Positions 10,995 to 21,281 of a stretch of DNA of 64,000 nt are shown here, one piece after another. A program made the translations under genes and the position numbers. Below the pieces are notes generated by a model. That model had not been told where the DNA came from, did not search any database, and saw only the letters and a list, made by a program, of their open reading frames with translations. Position 1 is the first letter of the stretch; each line of letters starts with the position of its first letter. Source of the stretch: Rhizobium esperanzae (GTDB lineage: Bacteria; Pseudomonadota; Alphaproteobacteria; Rhizobiales; Rhizobiaceae); NCBI RefSeq assembly GCF_002204185.1, contig NZ_MXPU01000008.1:1-64000 (forward strand), given 5' to 3'.

Positions 10995-12140
10995 ATGTTT
11001 GATTTTTCGCTCGGCGAAACCGCGGATGCGATCCGCGACACGACGGCGCGGTTTGCCGCCGATCATATTGCTCCGCTGGCAGCGGAGATCGACGAAAGCA
11101 ACACGTTTCCGCGCCAGCTCTGGCCTCAGATGGGTGCGCTCGGCCTGCATGGCATCACGGTCGAGGAGGAATTCGGCGGCGCCGGTCTCGGCTATCTCGA
11201 GCATGTCGTCGCCATGGAGGAGGTGTCGCGCGCCTCGGCCTCCGTCGGCCTGAGCTATGGCGCCCATTCCAATCTTTGCGTCAACCAGATCCGCCGTTGG
11301 GCCTCGCCGGAACAGAAGCAGCGCCATCTGCCGAAGCTGATCTCCGGCGAGCATGTCGGCTCGCTCGCCATGTCGGAGGCCGGCGCCGGTTCCGATGTCG
11401 TGTCCATGCGGTTACGGGCCGAGAAAAAAGGCGACCGCTACATCCTGAACGGCACCAAGTTCTGGATCACCAATGCGCCGCATGCCGACGTGCTCGTCGT
11501 CTATGCTAAGACCGATCCCGCCGCCGGTCCGAAAGGCATTTCCGCTTTCATCATGGAGAAGGGCCTGCCCGGCTTCAGCGTCTCCAAGCAGCTCTCCAAG
11601 CTCGGCATGCGCGGCAGCGATACGGCCGAACTGGTCTTTGAGGATTGCGCGGTGCCGGCCGAGGCGCTGATGGGTCGGGAAGGCGATGGCGTGAAGATCC
11701 TGATGTCCGGCCTCGATTACGAACGGGCGGTACTGGCCGGCGGCCCGCTCGGCATCATGCAGGCCTGTCTCGATGTCGTGCTGCCCTATGTGCGCGATCG
11801 CAAGCAGTTCGGCAGGCCGATCGGCGATTTCCAGCTGATGCAAGCCAAGATCGCCGACATGTATGTCGCGCTGAATTCGGCCCGCGCCTATGTCTATTCC
11901 GTCGCCCGCGCCTGCGATGCCGGCCGCGTGACGCGCACCGACGCGGCCGCCGCGATCCTCTTTGCCAGCGAGAATGCCGTCAAGGTCTCGCTGGAGGCGA
12001 TCCAGGCGCTTGGTGGCGCCGGCTATACCAAGGAATGGCCGGTCGAGCGGTTCCTGCGCGACGCCAAGCTCTACGATATCGGCGCCGGCACCAATGAGAT
12101 TCGCCGGTATCTGATCGGGCGGGAGCTCATCGCATCATGA
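10995..12140 (+). CDS. ivd: Isovaleryl-CoA dehydrogenase
   Basis: This is a 381-residue FAD acyl-CoA dehydrogenase that converts isovaleryl-CoA to 3-methylcrotonyl-CoA in leucine degradation. It has [12 protein letters not shown] and [10 protein letters not shown] for FAD binding. The catalytic glutamate is at E243 in [14 protein letters not shown], the helix-G position characteristic of isovaleryl-CoA dehydrogenases. At the C-terminal position where other family members place their base it has [10 protein letters not shown], lacking the usual Glu. This pair of features supports the specificity assignment well. A strong GCGGGAGGAG ribosome binding site precedes the ATG. It is followed with an ATGA overlap by the carboxylase beta gene. 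Confidence 0.95.
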   Translation: MFDFSLGETADAIRDTTARFAADHIAPLAAEIDESNTFPRQLWPQMGALGLHGITVEEEFGGAGLGYLEHVVAMEEVSRASASVGLSYGAHSNLCVNQIRRWASPEQKQRHLPKLISGEHVGSLAMSEAGAGSDVVSMRLRAEKKGDRYILNGTKFWITNAPHADVLVVYAKTDPAAGPKGISAFIMEKGLPGFSVSKQLSKLGMRGSDTAELVFEDCAVPAEALMGREGDGVKILMSGLDYERAVLAGGPLGIMQACLDVVLPYVRDRKQFGRPIGDFQLMQAKIADMYVALNSARAYVYSVARACDAGRVTRTDAAAAILFASENAVKVSLEAIQALGGAGYTKEWPVERFLRDAKLYDIGAGTNEIRRYLIGRELIAS

Positions 12141-13747
12141 CGATGATTTCGACTGCGATCGACCGCGACAGCGAAAGCTTCAAAGCCAATACCGCCAAGA
12201 ACCGAGCGCTTATCGTCGAACTCTACGAGCGTTCGGCGAAAGCACGTGAGGGCGGATCGCAGACGGCGCGCGAGCGCCATACCGGCAAGGGCAAGCTCCT
12301 GTCGCGCGACCGCATTCAGCTCCTGCTCGATGCCGGCAGCGCTTTCTTGGAGATCGGCACGCTGGCGGCCAACGGCATGTATGGTGACGAGGCGCCGGGC
12401 GCCGGTATCATATCCGGCATCGGCCGCGTTTGCGGCCGCGAGGTGATGATCGTCGCCAATGACGCGACCGTAAAGGGCGGCGCCTATTTCCCGATGACGG
12501 TCAAGAAACATCTCAGGGCGCAGGAAATCGCCCTGCAGAACCGGCTGCCCTGCCTCTATCTGGTCGATAGCGGCGGCGCCAATCTTCCGCATCAGGCCGA
12601 GGTCTTTCCCGACCGCGACCATTTCGGCGCGATCTTCTACAATCAGGCGCAGATGTCGGCCGAAGGCATTCCGCAGATCGCCTGCGTCATGGGAAGCTGC
12701 ACGGCCGGTGGCGCCTATGTGCCGGCCATGTCCGACGAGACGGTGATCGTCCGCAATCAGGGCACGATCTTCCTGGCCGGTCCGCCGCTGGTCAAAGCCG
12801 CCACCGGCGAGATCATCTCGGCCGAAGAGCTCGGTGGCGCCGAGACCCACGGCCGCCGCTCCGGCGTCGTCGATCATGTCGCCGAGAATGACGAACATGC
12901 GCTCCTCCTCATGCGCGACATCGTCGCCAGCCTCAACAGCGTCAAATCTGTCGATATCGACATCCAGCCTCCGCGGCCGCCGAAACTCGATGCGGACGAT
13001 CTCCTTGGCCTCATCCCCGATGACGTGCGCTCACCCTATGACGTGCGCGAAGTCATCGGCCGGATCGTCGACGGTTCGGAACTGCACGAGTTCAAACCGC
13101 TCTACGGCACCACCCTCGTCTGCGGCTTCGCCCGCATCTGGGGCATGCCTGTCGCCGTCATCGCCAATAACGGCGTGCTCTTTTCCGAAAGCGCGCTGAA
13201 GGGCGCGCATTTCATCGAGCTCGCCTGTCAGCGCCGCGTGCCGCTGCTCTTCCTGCAGAATATCTCCGGTTTCATGGTCGGCGGCCGCTACGAGGCCGGC
13301 GGCATCGCCAAGGACGGGGCAAAGCTGGTGACGGCGGTCGCGACGGCGACCGTGCCGAAGGTCACCGTCATCATCGGCGGCAGTTTCGGCGCCGGCAATT
13401 ACGGCATGTGCGGCCGCGCCTATCGCCCGCGTTTCCTCTTCACCTGGCCGAACAGCCGCATCAGCGTCATGGGCGGCGAACAGGCGGCTTCCGTGCTCGC
13501 CACCATCCGCCGCGACGCGCTGGAGGCGCGCGGAGAGAATTGGCCTGTCAAAGAAGAGGAGGCTTTCAAGGCGCCGATCCGCGCCAGCTACGAGGCCGAA
13601 GGCAATCCCTATTATGCCACCGCCCGCCTTTGGGACGACGGCATCATCGACCCCAGCCAGACGCGCGACGTCCTGGGTCTTGCGTTCTCCGCCTGCCTGA
13701 ACGCGCCGATCCCGAAAGGGCCGCGCTTCGGCCTGTTCCGGATGTGA
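12137..13747 (+). CDS. mccB: 3-Methylcrotonyl-CoA carboxylase beta (carboxyltransferase) subunit
   Basis: This 536-residue acyl-CoA carboxyltransferase has the two crotonase-like halves of the family and the conserved segments [35 protein letters not shown] and [13 protein letters not shown]. Its length and these motifs fit the MccB/AccD1 branch rather than propionyl-CoA carboxylase. It transfers CO2 from biotin on the alpha subunit to 3-methylcrotonyl-CoA. Its ATG overlaps the ivd stop, and the alpha subunit gene begins seven bases after its own stop. Confidence 0.94.
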   Translation: MTMISTAIDRDSESFKANTAKNRALIVELYERSAKAREGGSQTARERHTGKGKLLSRDRIQLLLDAGSAFLEIGTLAANGMYGDEAPGAGIISGIGRVCGREVMIVANDATVKGGAYFPMTVKKHLRAQEIALQNRLPCLYLVDSGGANLPHQAEVFPDRDHFGAIFYNQAQMSAEGIPQIACVMGSCTAGGAYVPAMSDETVIVRNQGTIFLAGPPLVKAATGEIISAEELGGAETHGRRSGVVDHVAENDEHALLLMRDIVASLNSVKSVDIDIQPPRPPKLDADDLLGLIPDDVRSPYDVREVIGRIVDGSELHEFKPLYGTTLVCGFARIWGMPVAVIANNGVLFSESALKGAHFIELACQRRVPLLFLQNISGFMVGGRYEAGGIAKDGAKLVTAVATATVPKVTVIIGGSFGAGNYGMCGRAYRPRFLFTWPNSRISVMGGEQAASVLATIRRDALEARGENWPVKEEEAFKAPIRASYEAEGNPYYATARLWDDGIIDPSQTRDVLGLAFSACLNAPIPKGPRFGLFRM

Positions 13748-13754
13748 GGCGGCG

Positions 13755-15620
13755 ATGATGGAAAGACTTCTCATTGCCAATAGGGGCGAGATCGCCCGCC
13801 GCATCATCCGCACGGCAAAGGCTGCCGGCATCCGCACGATCGCCGTCTACTCCGAGGCCGATGCCGGCCTGCCCTTCGTCAAGGAGGCCGACGAGGCGAT
13901 CGCCATCGGTCCGCCGCCGTCCCGCGAAAGCTATCTGTCCGAGGCACGCATCCTCGAAGCCGCCCGCAAAACCGGTGCTACCGCCATCCATCCGGGCTAC
14001 GGCTTCCTGTCGGAAAATGCCGAATTTGCCGAAGCGGTCGAGAAGGCCGGCTTCATCTGGGTCGGCGCGCCCCCGGCCGCAATCCGGGCGATGGGACTGA
14101 AGGACGCCGCCAAGGAACTGATGCAGGCGGCCGGCGTGCCGGTCACACCAGGTTATCTCGGGCCGGACCAGAGCGAAGCAAGGCTTGCAGCTGAGGCCGA
14201 TGCCATCGGCTACCCTGTTCTCATCAAGGCTGTCGCCGGCGGCGGCGGCAAGGGCATGCGCCGCGTCGACCGGCGTGAGGATTTCAGCGAGCTCCTCGCC
14301 TCCTGCCGCCGTGAGGCCGCCGCCTCCTTCGGCGACGACCGCGTTCTGATCGAACGCTATATCGTCAATCCGCGCCATATCGAGGTGCAGGTCTTCGCCG
14401 ACAGCTTCGGGAACTGCGTCCATCTCTTCGAACGCGACTGTTCGCTGCAGCGCCGCCACCAGAAGGTCATCGAGGAAGCCCCCGCCCCCGGCCTCGATGC
14501 CGCCACCCGCGCGGCGATCTGCGATGCGGCGGTGAAGGCCGCAAGAGCGGTGAACTATGTCGGCGCCGGCACGATCGAATTCATCGCCGATGCCTCGCAA
14601 GGCCTGCGTCCCGACCGTATCTGGTTCATGGAGATGAACACGCGCCTGCAGGTGGAGCATCCGGTCACTGAAGCAACCACCGGCGAGGATCTGGTGCTCT
14701 GGCAGCTGAAGGTGGCAAACGGCGAGCCGCTGCCGAAAAGCCAGGACGAGATCACCATGAGCGGCTGGGCATTCGAAGCCCGGCTCTATGCCGAAAATCC
14801 CGCCGCCGGCTACCTGCCCTCGACCGGCCGGCTCGACCATCTGAAACTTCCAGAGGCGGTCCGCGTCGACAGCGGCGTCGTTGAGGGGGATGAGATCACC
14901 GCCTTCTACGACCCGATGATCGCCAAGATCATTGCGCATGGGCCGAACCGCGAGGCCGCACTGTCGAAGCTCGCCGCCGCCTGCTCCGGCATCGAGGTCT
15001 GGCCGGTCAGATCCAATGCCGGCCTTCTCGCCCGCATCGCCGTCGATCCGGATTTTCGCGCAGCCCGAATCGATACCGGCTTTCTCGACCGCCATGGTGA
15101 AAGCCTTGTTGCGAACGAGCCTGATGGAACAGTCATTAACAAAGCGGCCACGGCACTTTTGAAGGACACGGATGGCGATCCCTGGTCTGCGCTGACCGGC
15201 TTCCGCATCGCTGGGCCAAGCGACAGTCGCGTGCGCGTGCGCATCGACGGTCACCTCCATTGGGGACGCGCATACACCGACCTCGAAACAAATGCCGTCG
15301 AGATGGACGAGATGACGGTGCTTTTCGATGCTGGCAATGCCTGGTCGATCGGCCTGCCTCATGCGGGCGAGGTCGAGGCGAATCACGGCGTGGGCGATGG
15401 CGCTATCCTCTCGCCCATGCCGGGCCTCGTCATTTCTGTGGAAGTCACCGAAGGCGATCGTGTCACCAAAGGCGATCGTCTGCTGACGGTCGAAGCGATG
15501 AAGATGGAGCATACGCTGCGGGCGCCCTTCGACGGCATCGTCGGCAAACTGCAGGTTTCCCCCGGCGCCAGGGTCTCGGAAAACCAGCTGGTCGTCACCG
15601 TCATGAAGGGAGAGGCGTGA
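13755..15620 (+). CDS. mccA: 3-Methylcrotonyl-CoA carboxylase alpha (biotin carboxylase/BCCP) subunit
   Basis: This 621-residue protein contains, in order, a biotin carboxylase N-terminal domain ([13 protein letters not shown]), an ATP-grasp domain with the glycine loop [11 protein letters not shown], a biotin carboxylase C-terminal domain, a linker, and a C-terminal biotinyl domain with the biotinylated lysine in EAMKMEH (about 30 residues from the end). It is slightly shorter than typical MccA (about 650-660 residues) but has all the domains. It loads CO2 onto biotin for MccB. The stop overlaps the next start as TGATG. Confidence 0.94.
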   Translation: MMERLLIANRGEIARRIIRTAKAAGIRTIAVYSEADAGLPFVKEADEAIAIGPPPSRESYLSEARILEAARKTGATAIHPGYGFLSENAEFAEAVEKAGFIWVGAPPAAIRAMGLKDAAKELMQAAGVPVTPGYLGPDQSEARLAAEADAIGYPVLIKAVAGGGGKGMRRVDRREDFSELLASCRREAAASFGDDRVLIERYIVNPRHIEVQVFADSFGNCVHLFERDCSLQRRHQKVIEEAPAPGLDAATRAAICDAAVKAARAVNYVGAGTIEFIADASQGLRPDRIWFMEMNTRLQVEHPVTEATTGEDLVLWQLKVANGEPLPKSQDEITMSGWAFEARLYAENPAAGYLPSTGRLDHLKLPEAVRVDSGVVEGDEITAFYDPMIAKIIAHGPNREAALSKLAAACSGIEVWPVRSNAGLLARIAVDPDFRAARIDTGFLDRHGESLVANEPDGTVINKAATALLKDTDGDPWSALTGFRIAGPSDSRVRVRIDGHLHWGRAYTDLETNAVEMDEMTVLFDAGNAWSIGLPHAGEVEANHGVGDGAILSPMPGLVISVEVTEGDRVTKGDRLLTVEAMKMEHTLRAPFDGIVGKLQVSPGARVSENQLVVTVMKGEA

Positions 15621-16072
15621 TGGCCGGCCGTTATTTCGACGAATGGACGGTCGGCGACCGCATCGCCCATGACATCCGCCGCACGGTTACCGAGACTGAC
15701 AACCTGCTGTTTACGACGCTTTCCCACAATCCGCAGCCGCTGCATCTCGATGCCGAATATGCGGCCGGCACCGAGTTTGGCCGGATCGTCGTTAACGGCA
15801 CCTTTACCTTTGCGCTGACCGTCGGCCTTTCGGTCGGCGATACCACGCTCGGCACGCTGGTCGCCAATCTCGGCTATGACAAGGTGACGATGCCGAAACC
15901 GGTCTTCATCGGCGATACGCTCAGGGTGGAAACGGAGGTGACGGAGCTGCGCCGCTCGAACTCCCGCCCCGATGCCGGCATCGTCACCTTCCGGCATGTC
16001 ACCTTGAACCAGCGCGACGAGATCGTCTGCGAATGCCTGCGCACGGCGATGCTGAAGGAGAAACCGTCATGA
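15620..16072 (+). CDS. MaoC-family hot-dog hydratase of the leucine operon
   Basis: This 150-residue hot-dog protein has the MaoC-type segment [12 protein letters not shown], then a conserved [14 protein letters not shown]. In canonical MaoC R-hydratases this loop supplies a catalytic Asp/His dyad (SGDxNPxH). Here the His is kept but Asn occupies the Asp position. It lies between methylcrotonyl-CoA carboxylase and a CitE-like lyase, where operons of the classic type carry a crotonase-family methylglutaconyl-CoA hydratase. It may therefore hydrate 3-methylglutaconyl-CoA or itaconyl-/mesaconyl-CoA; this is inference. The start is the ATG at 15620 overlapping the mccA stop, and the end overlaps citE by ATGA. 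Confidence 0.85.
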   Translation: MAGRYFDEWTVGDRIAHDIRRTVTETDNLLFTTLSHNPQPLHLDAEYAAGTEFGRIVVNGTFTFALTVGLSVGDTTLGTLVANLGYDKVTMPKPVFIGDTLRVETEVTELRRSNSRPDAGIVTFRHVTLNQRDEIVCECLRTAMLKEKPS

Positions 16073-16905
16073 GGCTGCGCTCGCTGCTCTTCGTGCCCGG
16101 CGACCGGCCGGAACGTTTCGCAAAAGCGCTCGCCTCGGGCGCCGATGCCGTCATCCTGGATCTGGAGGATTCGGTTGCGCCACCGAACAAACCAAAGGCC
16201 CGCGACAGCGTACATGAATTCGTGCAGCGCCATGCCGGCGAGACCAAGCTTCTCATCCGCATCAATCCTCTCGCCTCGCCGGAATTCGAAGACGACCTTG
16301 CCGCTCTAAGCGGCCTTCAGCCTTTCGGGCTCATGCTGCCGAAGGCCGAGGGCGGCGCTTCCGTGCTGAAGCTTGCAAGCGCCCTCGCCGCTACCATTCC
16401 CATCCTGCCGATCGCGACCGAAACGCCATCGGCGATCTTCGAGATCGGCAGCTATCGGGATGTCTCGGACAAGCTCTGCGGCCTGACCTGGGGCGCTGAG
16501 GATCTGCCGGCCGCGATTGGGGCTGCGACCGCGCGCAGGACGGATGGCCGCTATACGCCGCCTTACGAGCTTGCTCGCTCGCTCACGCTCTTTGCCGCCC
16601 ATGCCGCGGCCGTTCCGGCGATCGATACCGTCTATCCCGATTTTCGCGATCTCAACGGTCTCAGGTCCTATGTCGGCCGCGCCCGGCGCGACGGCTTTTC
16701 CGGCATGATGGCCATTCATCCGAGCCAGGTCGATGCGATCAATCACGCTTTCACACCCGACACCGCCGAGATCGCCTGGGCCGAGAAAGTCGCCGCCGCG
16801 TTTGCGGCCAGGCCCGACGCCGGCGTCATTCAGCTTGACGGACGCATGCTTGACTTGCCGCATCTCAAACTTGCGCTGCGCATTCTGGAAAGCGCCGGAC
16901 GATAG
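16069..16905 (+). CDS. CitE-like beta-hydroxyacyl-CoA lyase
   Basis: This is a 278-residue HpcH/CitE-type TIM-barrel lyase beginning [17 protein letters not shown]. It has LDLEDSVAP for metal binding, a PKAEG strand, [20 protein letters not shown] and IHPSQV, all family hallmarks. Stand-alone CitE proteins cleave malyl-, citramalyl- or HMG-type CoA thioesters rather than citryl-ACP. As the last gene after mccA and the MaoC hydratase, it takes the place where HMG-CoA lyase is usually found. The same arrangement exists in Mycobacterium tuberculosis, where the CitE protein Rv2498c has been linked to leucine and itaconate breakdown. The start at 16069 overlaps the maoC stop. Confidence 0.88.
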   Translation: MRLRSLLFVPGDRPERFAKALASGADAVILDLEDSVAPPNKPKARDSVHEFVQRHAGETKLLIRINPLASPEFEDDLAALSGLQPFGLMLPKAEGGASVLKLASALAATIPILPIATETPSAIFEIGSYRDVSDKLCGLTWGAEDLPAAIGAATARRTDGRYTPPYELARSLTLFAAHAAAVPAIDTVYPDFRDLNGLRSYVGRARRDGFSGMMAIHPSQVDAINHAFTPDTAEIAWAEKVAAAFAARPDAGVIQLDGRMLDLPHLKLALRILESAGR

Positions 16906-17240
16906 GCCGACTTTCCAGGAAATTAGCCCGGCGGTTTGCGTGGAGGCGGCATGTTCCGGCACGATATAGCGGACGCCGGCGATGACGTAGAGGGGTCGGA
17001 ACAAGAGCTGCACAAAACCGTTGCCAAGAGCGACAGAGGTGACTTTCATCGAGGCACCGGAATGCAGGTGGATTGACGTGTTTATCCCCGCTTGAGGAAC
17101 TTCGGTTGATGCGCCGCCAGAATGGCGGAGACGCTTCTCACCCGTACAATTCGATAATTCCAAGTGACTAATATATCGAACAACTTCATCGTGATATTCA
17201 GTCGTTTTCGGCCGCGAGCGGCTGTAACACGGAGGGTAAG
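16906..17240. other. Intergenic stretch, no supported gene
   Basis: These 335 bases between citE and the cytochrome gene lack a convincing gene. A minus-strand reading near 16940-17050 gives a hydrophobic, protein-like stretch (VTSVALGNGFVQLLFRPLY and onwards), but it runs without a stop into the antisense of citE and has no family I recognise, so it may be a remnant. A clear GGAGGG ribosome binding site for the cytochrome gene lies at the right end. Confidence 0.4.
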
Positions 17241-17771
17241 ATGTTTCGATTGAGCGTTCGGCTCGCGTTTTTAGCCGCCTGTGCGTTGCAGCTACCGCCG
17301 AGCATGGCAGCAGCGGCAGATGATCCGCAGATTGCGCGCGGCGAATATCTCGTCACCGTCGGCGGGTGCAACGACTGCCACACACCGGGATATTTCTTCG
17401 GAAAGCCGGACACCACGCGATTTCTGGGTGGATCGGATGTTGGTTTTGAGGTCCCGGGCCAGGGCGTTTTTGTCGGCCGCAACATTACGCCTGACAAGGA
17501 GACCGGCATCGGCAGCTGGACCAGGGAACAGATTGTGACCGCCCTTCAGACCGGGCAGCGCCCGGACGGTCGCGTCCTGGCGCCGATCATGCCATGGCAA
17601 GCATTCGCGCAGCTCACTGAAGAAGACGTGACATCAATTGCAGCGTTCCTTCAAAGCTTAAAACCGGTAACTAATCAGGTCCCCGGACCCTTCAAGCCGG
17701 GGGAGAAGGTTTCAACCTTTTTGTTCCGGATCTTGCCGCGGGGTGAAACCGCAGCCAGCGCGCCAAAGTAG
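17241..17771 (+). CDS. Periplasmic c-type cytochrome
   Basis: This 176-residue protein has a cleavable signal peptide (about residues 1-25, ending SMAAAA). A single haem-c attachment site, CNDCH, is at residues 43-47, and a probable axial methionine lies in APIMPWQAF. NITPDKETGIGSW and the DGRVLAPIMPW region resemble cytochrome c subunits that accept electrons from periplasmic alcohol, aldehyde or sugar dehydrogenases. No dehydrogenase lies beside it, so its partner is unknown. The ribosome binding site GGAGGG lies a few bases before the ATG. The decayed IS begins 14 bp after its stop, so this gene may have lost downstream neighbours to the insertion. Confidence 0.85.
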   Translation: MFRLSVRLAFLAACALQLPPSMAAAADDPQIARGEYLVTVGGCNDCHTPGYFFGKPDTTRFLGGSDVGFEVPGQGVFVGRNITPDKETGIGSWTREQIVTALQTGQRPDGRVLAPIMPWQAFAQLTEEDVTSIAAFLQSLKPVTNQVPGPFKPGEKVSTFLFRILPRGETAASAPK

Positions 17772-17784
17772 AAAGCTGTGGCAG

Positions 17785-17826
17785 GGAAGTTGAAATGTCC
17801 GGATATTTGCAAAGTAGAAATGTCAC
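17785..17826. repeat. Left terminal inverted repeat of the IS
   Basis: This is the left end of the element, 14 bp after the cytochrome c stop codon. It matches the right end at most positions and contains the two spaced AATGTC-type submotifs described for the element. Confidence 0.75.
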
Positions 17827-17849
17827 TTTGGTCTGATCCGGCAGGCCGA

Positions 17850-18892
17850 TCAGCCTCGATCTGAGCGGCTGGGCCGGGTTGCAAGATCAGATCGGGGCGG
17901 GTGAGGGGCACGCTTGGACTGCTGCTCGCGTTTGCACAGGATCTCCCTTAACCGATCCGCGGCCAGATTCATCGGCCGGTGCAGATCACCGGATCGGGCA
18001 GGCACAAGCGCAAACCGCGCATTGTAGTCTCCATGAAGCCAGGCAAGAACGCATTGCCTGCCTCCATGTCGTCGATGCCTGCCAGCCGCAATTCCTTGAC
18101 CAGCCGGTCCTGCAGCGTCCGGTTCATCCGCTCGACACGCCCCTTGGCCTGGCTGGAGTTCGCACAAAGAATCTCGATATTTAGCTCTGAAAGCGCCCGC
18201 CCGAACTGGGTCATGCCCTGGCCGCCCTTGGCATCCTTCTTCGCCACCCGAAACACCGAATGCTTGTCCGAGTAAAAGGCAATCGGCGCACCGTGATCCC
18301 GCAGATAAAGCGCCAGCGCCTCGAAATAGCTGAACGCACTTTCCGAGCGCACGAAGCGCAACTGCATCAACTTGCCCGTCGCATCATCGACGAACACCAA
18401 CAGCGAGCACCGATCTCCACGATCTTCGAACCAGCGATGCTCGGACCCGTCGATCTGTACCAGCTCGCCATAGGCTTCGCGCCGCAACCGCGGCTGATGA
18501 AACGTCCGCCGCTGCTTGCGTGACAGCCACAGACCGGCCTCCGACATCCAGCGACGCAGCGTCTCGCGCGACACACGCAATCCATCGCGCTCGGCAAGCT
18601 TCTCCGCCGCCAGCGTCGGACCGAAATCCGCATAACGTTCACGAACCAGCGTCACCGCATAATCCCGAACACCGTCGCTGATCCGGTTGTTCGACGGCCG
18701 ACCAATCGCCTTATGCCGGATCGACGCCGCGCCGTCGGTGCTGATGCGATCCAACAGCCGCCGCACCTGGCGCTCGCTCAGAGTAAGCACATGCGCCGCC
18801 GTGACCATCGTCATCCGGCCAGCGATCACCTTCGACAGAACCTCGATCCGCTGCAGATCACGCTCGCTCATCGCAATCAATCCCATCCGCAA
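17850..18892 (-). pseudogene. Frameshifted, C-terminally truncated ISNCY-like transposase
   Basis: The first 300 or so residues from 18892 read as an intact transposase. There is an N-terminal helix-turn-helix (LTLSERQVRRLLDRI), then a DDE integrase core with Asp in QIDGSEHRWF, Asp in VFVDDATGKL and Glu in KGRVERMNRTLQ. Near 18029-18034 the frame is lost: the original frame ends in a short unrelated tail at 17969, while the expected continuation DYNARFALVPAR to REILCKREQQ is found in the next frame. A one-base deletion explains this. After CKREQQ the family sequence stops and unrelated residues run to a stop at 17850, so about 100 or more C-terminal codons are missing. Confidence 0.85.
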
Positions 18893-18919
18893 TCTCCCAC
18901 GTCAGCAAATGCGGGGAGT

Positions 18920-18963
18920 GTGACATTCCAACTTTGCAGAAACAGGACATTCTAACTTTGCGG
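18920..18963. repeat. Right terminal inverted repeat of the IS
   Basis: This is the right end of the element, just upstream of the transposase start. It carries two copies of the GACATTC-AACTTTG motif, 19-20 bp apart, in inverted orientation to the left end. Confidence 0.78.
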
Positions 18964-20089
18964 CTACAATGACGGATGCTGCGATAAAGGTTATGGAAGC
19001 AGGTACCCTGCCGAGGCTGCCAGTGTCGCGGCACCCGACAATGCTGGATCATTCGTTTCCGTTGGTAAGTCACGGCCGGATGCTGATTTGATCTTCGAGA
19101 CTAATCTTGTCGAAGTCGCTGATGAGGATGTCTACGCGGAGACGCCAGATTCTCGGTAGAGGGTCATACTCGCTTCGTCGCGACGCACGGCCTGTCCAAG
19201 AACGCCTCGAGGCCGGAATCAGGCTTAGAAAGGACAAACGTTACTCCTTCGCATTGAGCCACTGGAACTCGCCGGTCAGGACACAATCGATACCTTCACG
19301 TCGCCGGCATGTCCGGGTCATGACCTGCACGACGGCCATCGCTTCGTCGGTATGAATGTGCACGGTCGCAGGCTGCGGTGCCAAGCCGCGCGGCGGCATG
19401 AAGCGCCAGCAGGCGACCGCGACGAAATCAAGAGAACGATCACCGATCTGCGGCAATCGAGCCAACCAGCCGCTTGGTGTCGGGACCATTGCCTGCCTCA
19501 ACGGGCTTCGTTACCGCGGGACGTCTTCCCCCACAGGCGGCATCATGCCCCTGCGCGTCCTGCCATCCTCATCGAGCCGAACAGGCGACTTAGCAACACG
19601 AGTGACCGGCCGTGTTTGGCGCGCCAGGCGGCGAATTCCTCAGATTGCGCGGTTGCGTCGCCGGGCGAATACCGATGATAGACTGGCCGGCCAGCACGCG
19701 CTCGGAGACGAAGTCCTCTCGCCGGCAGGTAGATCATCGGCGCGCCGGCTGAGGTCCGATCAGGTGGAGAGAATGCCGATGAGAGACTTGCGGGCCCAAT
19801 CGCCGGCATCATTGCCCATCTGCATCAGCCGCCAGCGATGGCCGAGCCGCGGCCAGCAAGATACAAGCTCCGTCTGAACGTCTGTCGATGTCGAGAGAGC
19901 CGCTCCATCGCTTCGAAAGCAGGCAAGGCGCCGCTTGCCCAGCCGACCGCTCCGCGCGAAGCGGTGGCGGTCCGGCCGCCGCGGATCGACAGGATCGGTT
20001 CGTTCTGAAAATTGGAGCGGCGTTCTTCGCGCCTTTTTCCAGCACACCTAGCAGCGGGCGATCTGGCGCTGGCGGGATATTACGTCCGC
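18964..20089. other. About 1.1 kb of degenerate DNA without an intact gene
   Basis: No frame here gives a convincing full-length protein. Short minus-strand fragments look protein-like. One near 19760-19900 contains DVQTELVSCWPRLGHRW, which resembles the rhizobial phasin-like family. Another, at 19241-19501, contains VHIHTDEAMAVVQVMTR. They are in different frames and lack good starts. I read the region as decayed coding DNA next to the IS, consistent with a recombination or insertion hot spot. The phasin resemblance is from memory and uncertain. Confidence 0.5.
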
Positions 20090-21232
20090 TCAGGCAAACG
20101 GCTCGGTCGGCCCCGCCGCCGGGTTGGTGAGCCAGCACGGGCCGTCTGCGGTCATGTAGATATGATCCTCCAGCCGGATCCCGAATGTTTCGGGAAAGAC
20201 GATCATCGGTTCATTGGAAAAACACATGCCGGCGGCAAGCGGCGTGTCGTTGCCGCGAACAACATAGGGCTCTTCATGGATTTCCAGCCCGAGCCCGTGG
20301 CCGGCGCGATGCGGCAATCCCGGCAGGCAATAGTCGGGGCCAAGCGAATATTTGGCAAGCACCTTGCGGGCCGCATCGTCGAGGCTCGAGCAGGCGGCAC
20401 CGCTCCCGGCGGCATCGAAGACGGCCTGCTGCGCCTCCCGTTCGATCCACCAGGCACGTTCAAAGGCGCCGTTGCCGCCGCCGAGCATATAGGTTCTGGT
20501 GATATCGGAATGATAGCCGTCGATCCGGCAGCCGGTATCGACGAGAATGACGTCGTCGTCGCCAAGGATTTGATCGCTGTCGGCGCCATGCGGCAGCGAG
20601 GTCGCCGCGCCGAAGGAGACGATTGCGAATGTCGAGCCGTCATCGGCGCCCGCTTGGCGATGCTGCCGATCGATGAAATCGACCACCTCCGATGAGCTGA
20701 TGCCGGGCTTCAACAGCGCGTGCACCTGCCGGTGCACGTCGAGCGTCAGGTTCATCGCATATTGAATGAGCGCAATCTCGGCCGCCGACTTGATGCGACG
20801 CAGGCCGCGGATCAGCCGGCCGCCATCGGCGAGCCTTTCGGCGCCCATCGCCGCGGCCAAGGCGTGATAGAAAAACAGCGGCAGACCATCGTCGAGCGCG
20901 AGCCTGCCGCCTCCGCCGACAAACCGGGAGATGAGGGCAGCACTGCTCTCCTCCTCTTCCCAGACCAGGATCTCTCCCGGCAGATGCGGCAGGGTTTCGA
21001 CGCGACTGCGCTCGAAACCGGGAACGATATAGGAAACGGCCGTAGGCGTGACGAGCGCACCGAGGAACCTTTCGCTCGGATGCCAAACGAGGCCGGTAAA
21101 GTACCGCAGGCTTTCGGTCGGGCCGAGAAGCACCCCGGCCAGTCCTTCTGCGTCGATCGCTTCTCGAAGCCTGCCGAGGCGAACGCGCCGTTCTTCTTCA
21201 GTGATGCGGGGTACCGGGTGCGGCCACGACAT
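20090..21232 (-). CDS. M24-family metallopeptidase (Xaa-Pro aminopeptidase/prolidase-like)
   Basis: This 380-residue protein has an N-terminal creatinase-like domain (about 1-140) and a C-terminal pita-bread M24 domain. The metal ligands are visible in order: Asp in VDTGC, Asp in HSDITRTY, His in HGLGLEIHEEP, Glu in FSNEP and Glu in RLEDHI. All five are present, so it should be catalytically competent, as a dinuclear metal aminopeptidase or a related C-N hydrolase. It has no signal peptide. It lies 49 bp after the GntR gene on the same strand and opposite a DapA-family lyase, so the three genes probably serve one catabolic route, perhaps for a proline-containing or modified amino acid compound. 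Confidence 0.88.
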   Translation of the reverse strand: MSWPHPVPRITEEERRVRLGRLREAIDAEGLAGVLLGPTESLRYFTGLVWHPSERFLGALVTPTAVSYIVPGFERSRVETLPHLPGEILVWEEEESSAALISRFVGGGGRLALDDGLPLFFYHALAAAMGAERLADGGRLIRGLRRIKSAAEIALIQYAMNLTLDVHRQVHALLKPGISSSEVVDFIDRQHRQAGADDGSTFAIVSFGAATSLPHGADSDQILGDDDVILVDTGCRIDGYHSDITRTYMLGGGNGAFERAWWIEREAQQAVFDAAGSGAACSSLDDAARKVLAKYSLGPDYCLPGLPHRAGHGLGLEIHEEPYVVRGNDTPLAAGMCFSNEPMIVFPETFGIRLEDHIYMTADGPCWLTNPAAGPTEPFA

Positions 21233-21281
21233 GTCGCTCTCCTGTTCTTAGCGTTTCTGCTGTCCTCGCGCGACCGGTGCT

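Larger units (their letters stand above)
17785..18963. mobile_element. Decayed ISNCY-like insertion sequence with doubled terminal motifs
   Basis: The ends are inverted repeats of about 41-44 bp. The left end (17785-17826) reads GAAGTTGAAATGTCC, six to seven bases, then TGCAAAGTAGAAATGTCAC. The right end (18920-18963), reverse complemented, reads AAAGTTAGAATGTCC, a similar spacer, then TGCAAAGTTGGAATGTCAC. Each end therefore contains two direct copies of an AAAGTTxGAATGTC motif, probably a paired transposase binding site. The element is only about 1.18 kb and its transposase is frameshifted and truncated, so it should not move by itself. I did not find a convincing target-site duplication by eye. 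Confidence 0.8.

Noticed and set aside
10572..11354. A long upstream extension of the antitoxin frame
   Set aside because: The extra codons run through the promoter repeats and into the antisense of ivd. The conserved protein begins at 10832.
13644..15512. A 622-codon minus-strand open frame opposite mccA
   Set aside because: It is antisense to a biotin carboxylase with complete motifs, has no family resemblance and lacks a good ribosome binding site.
16306..17163. A 285-codon minus-strand frame antisense to citE
   Set aside because: Most of it is the shadow of citE. Only the intergenic part near 16940-17050 looks protein-like, and it is too short to call.
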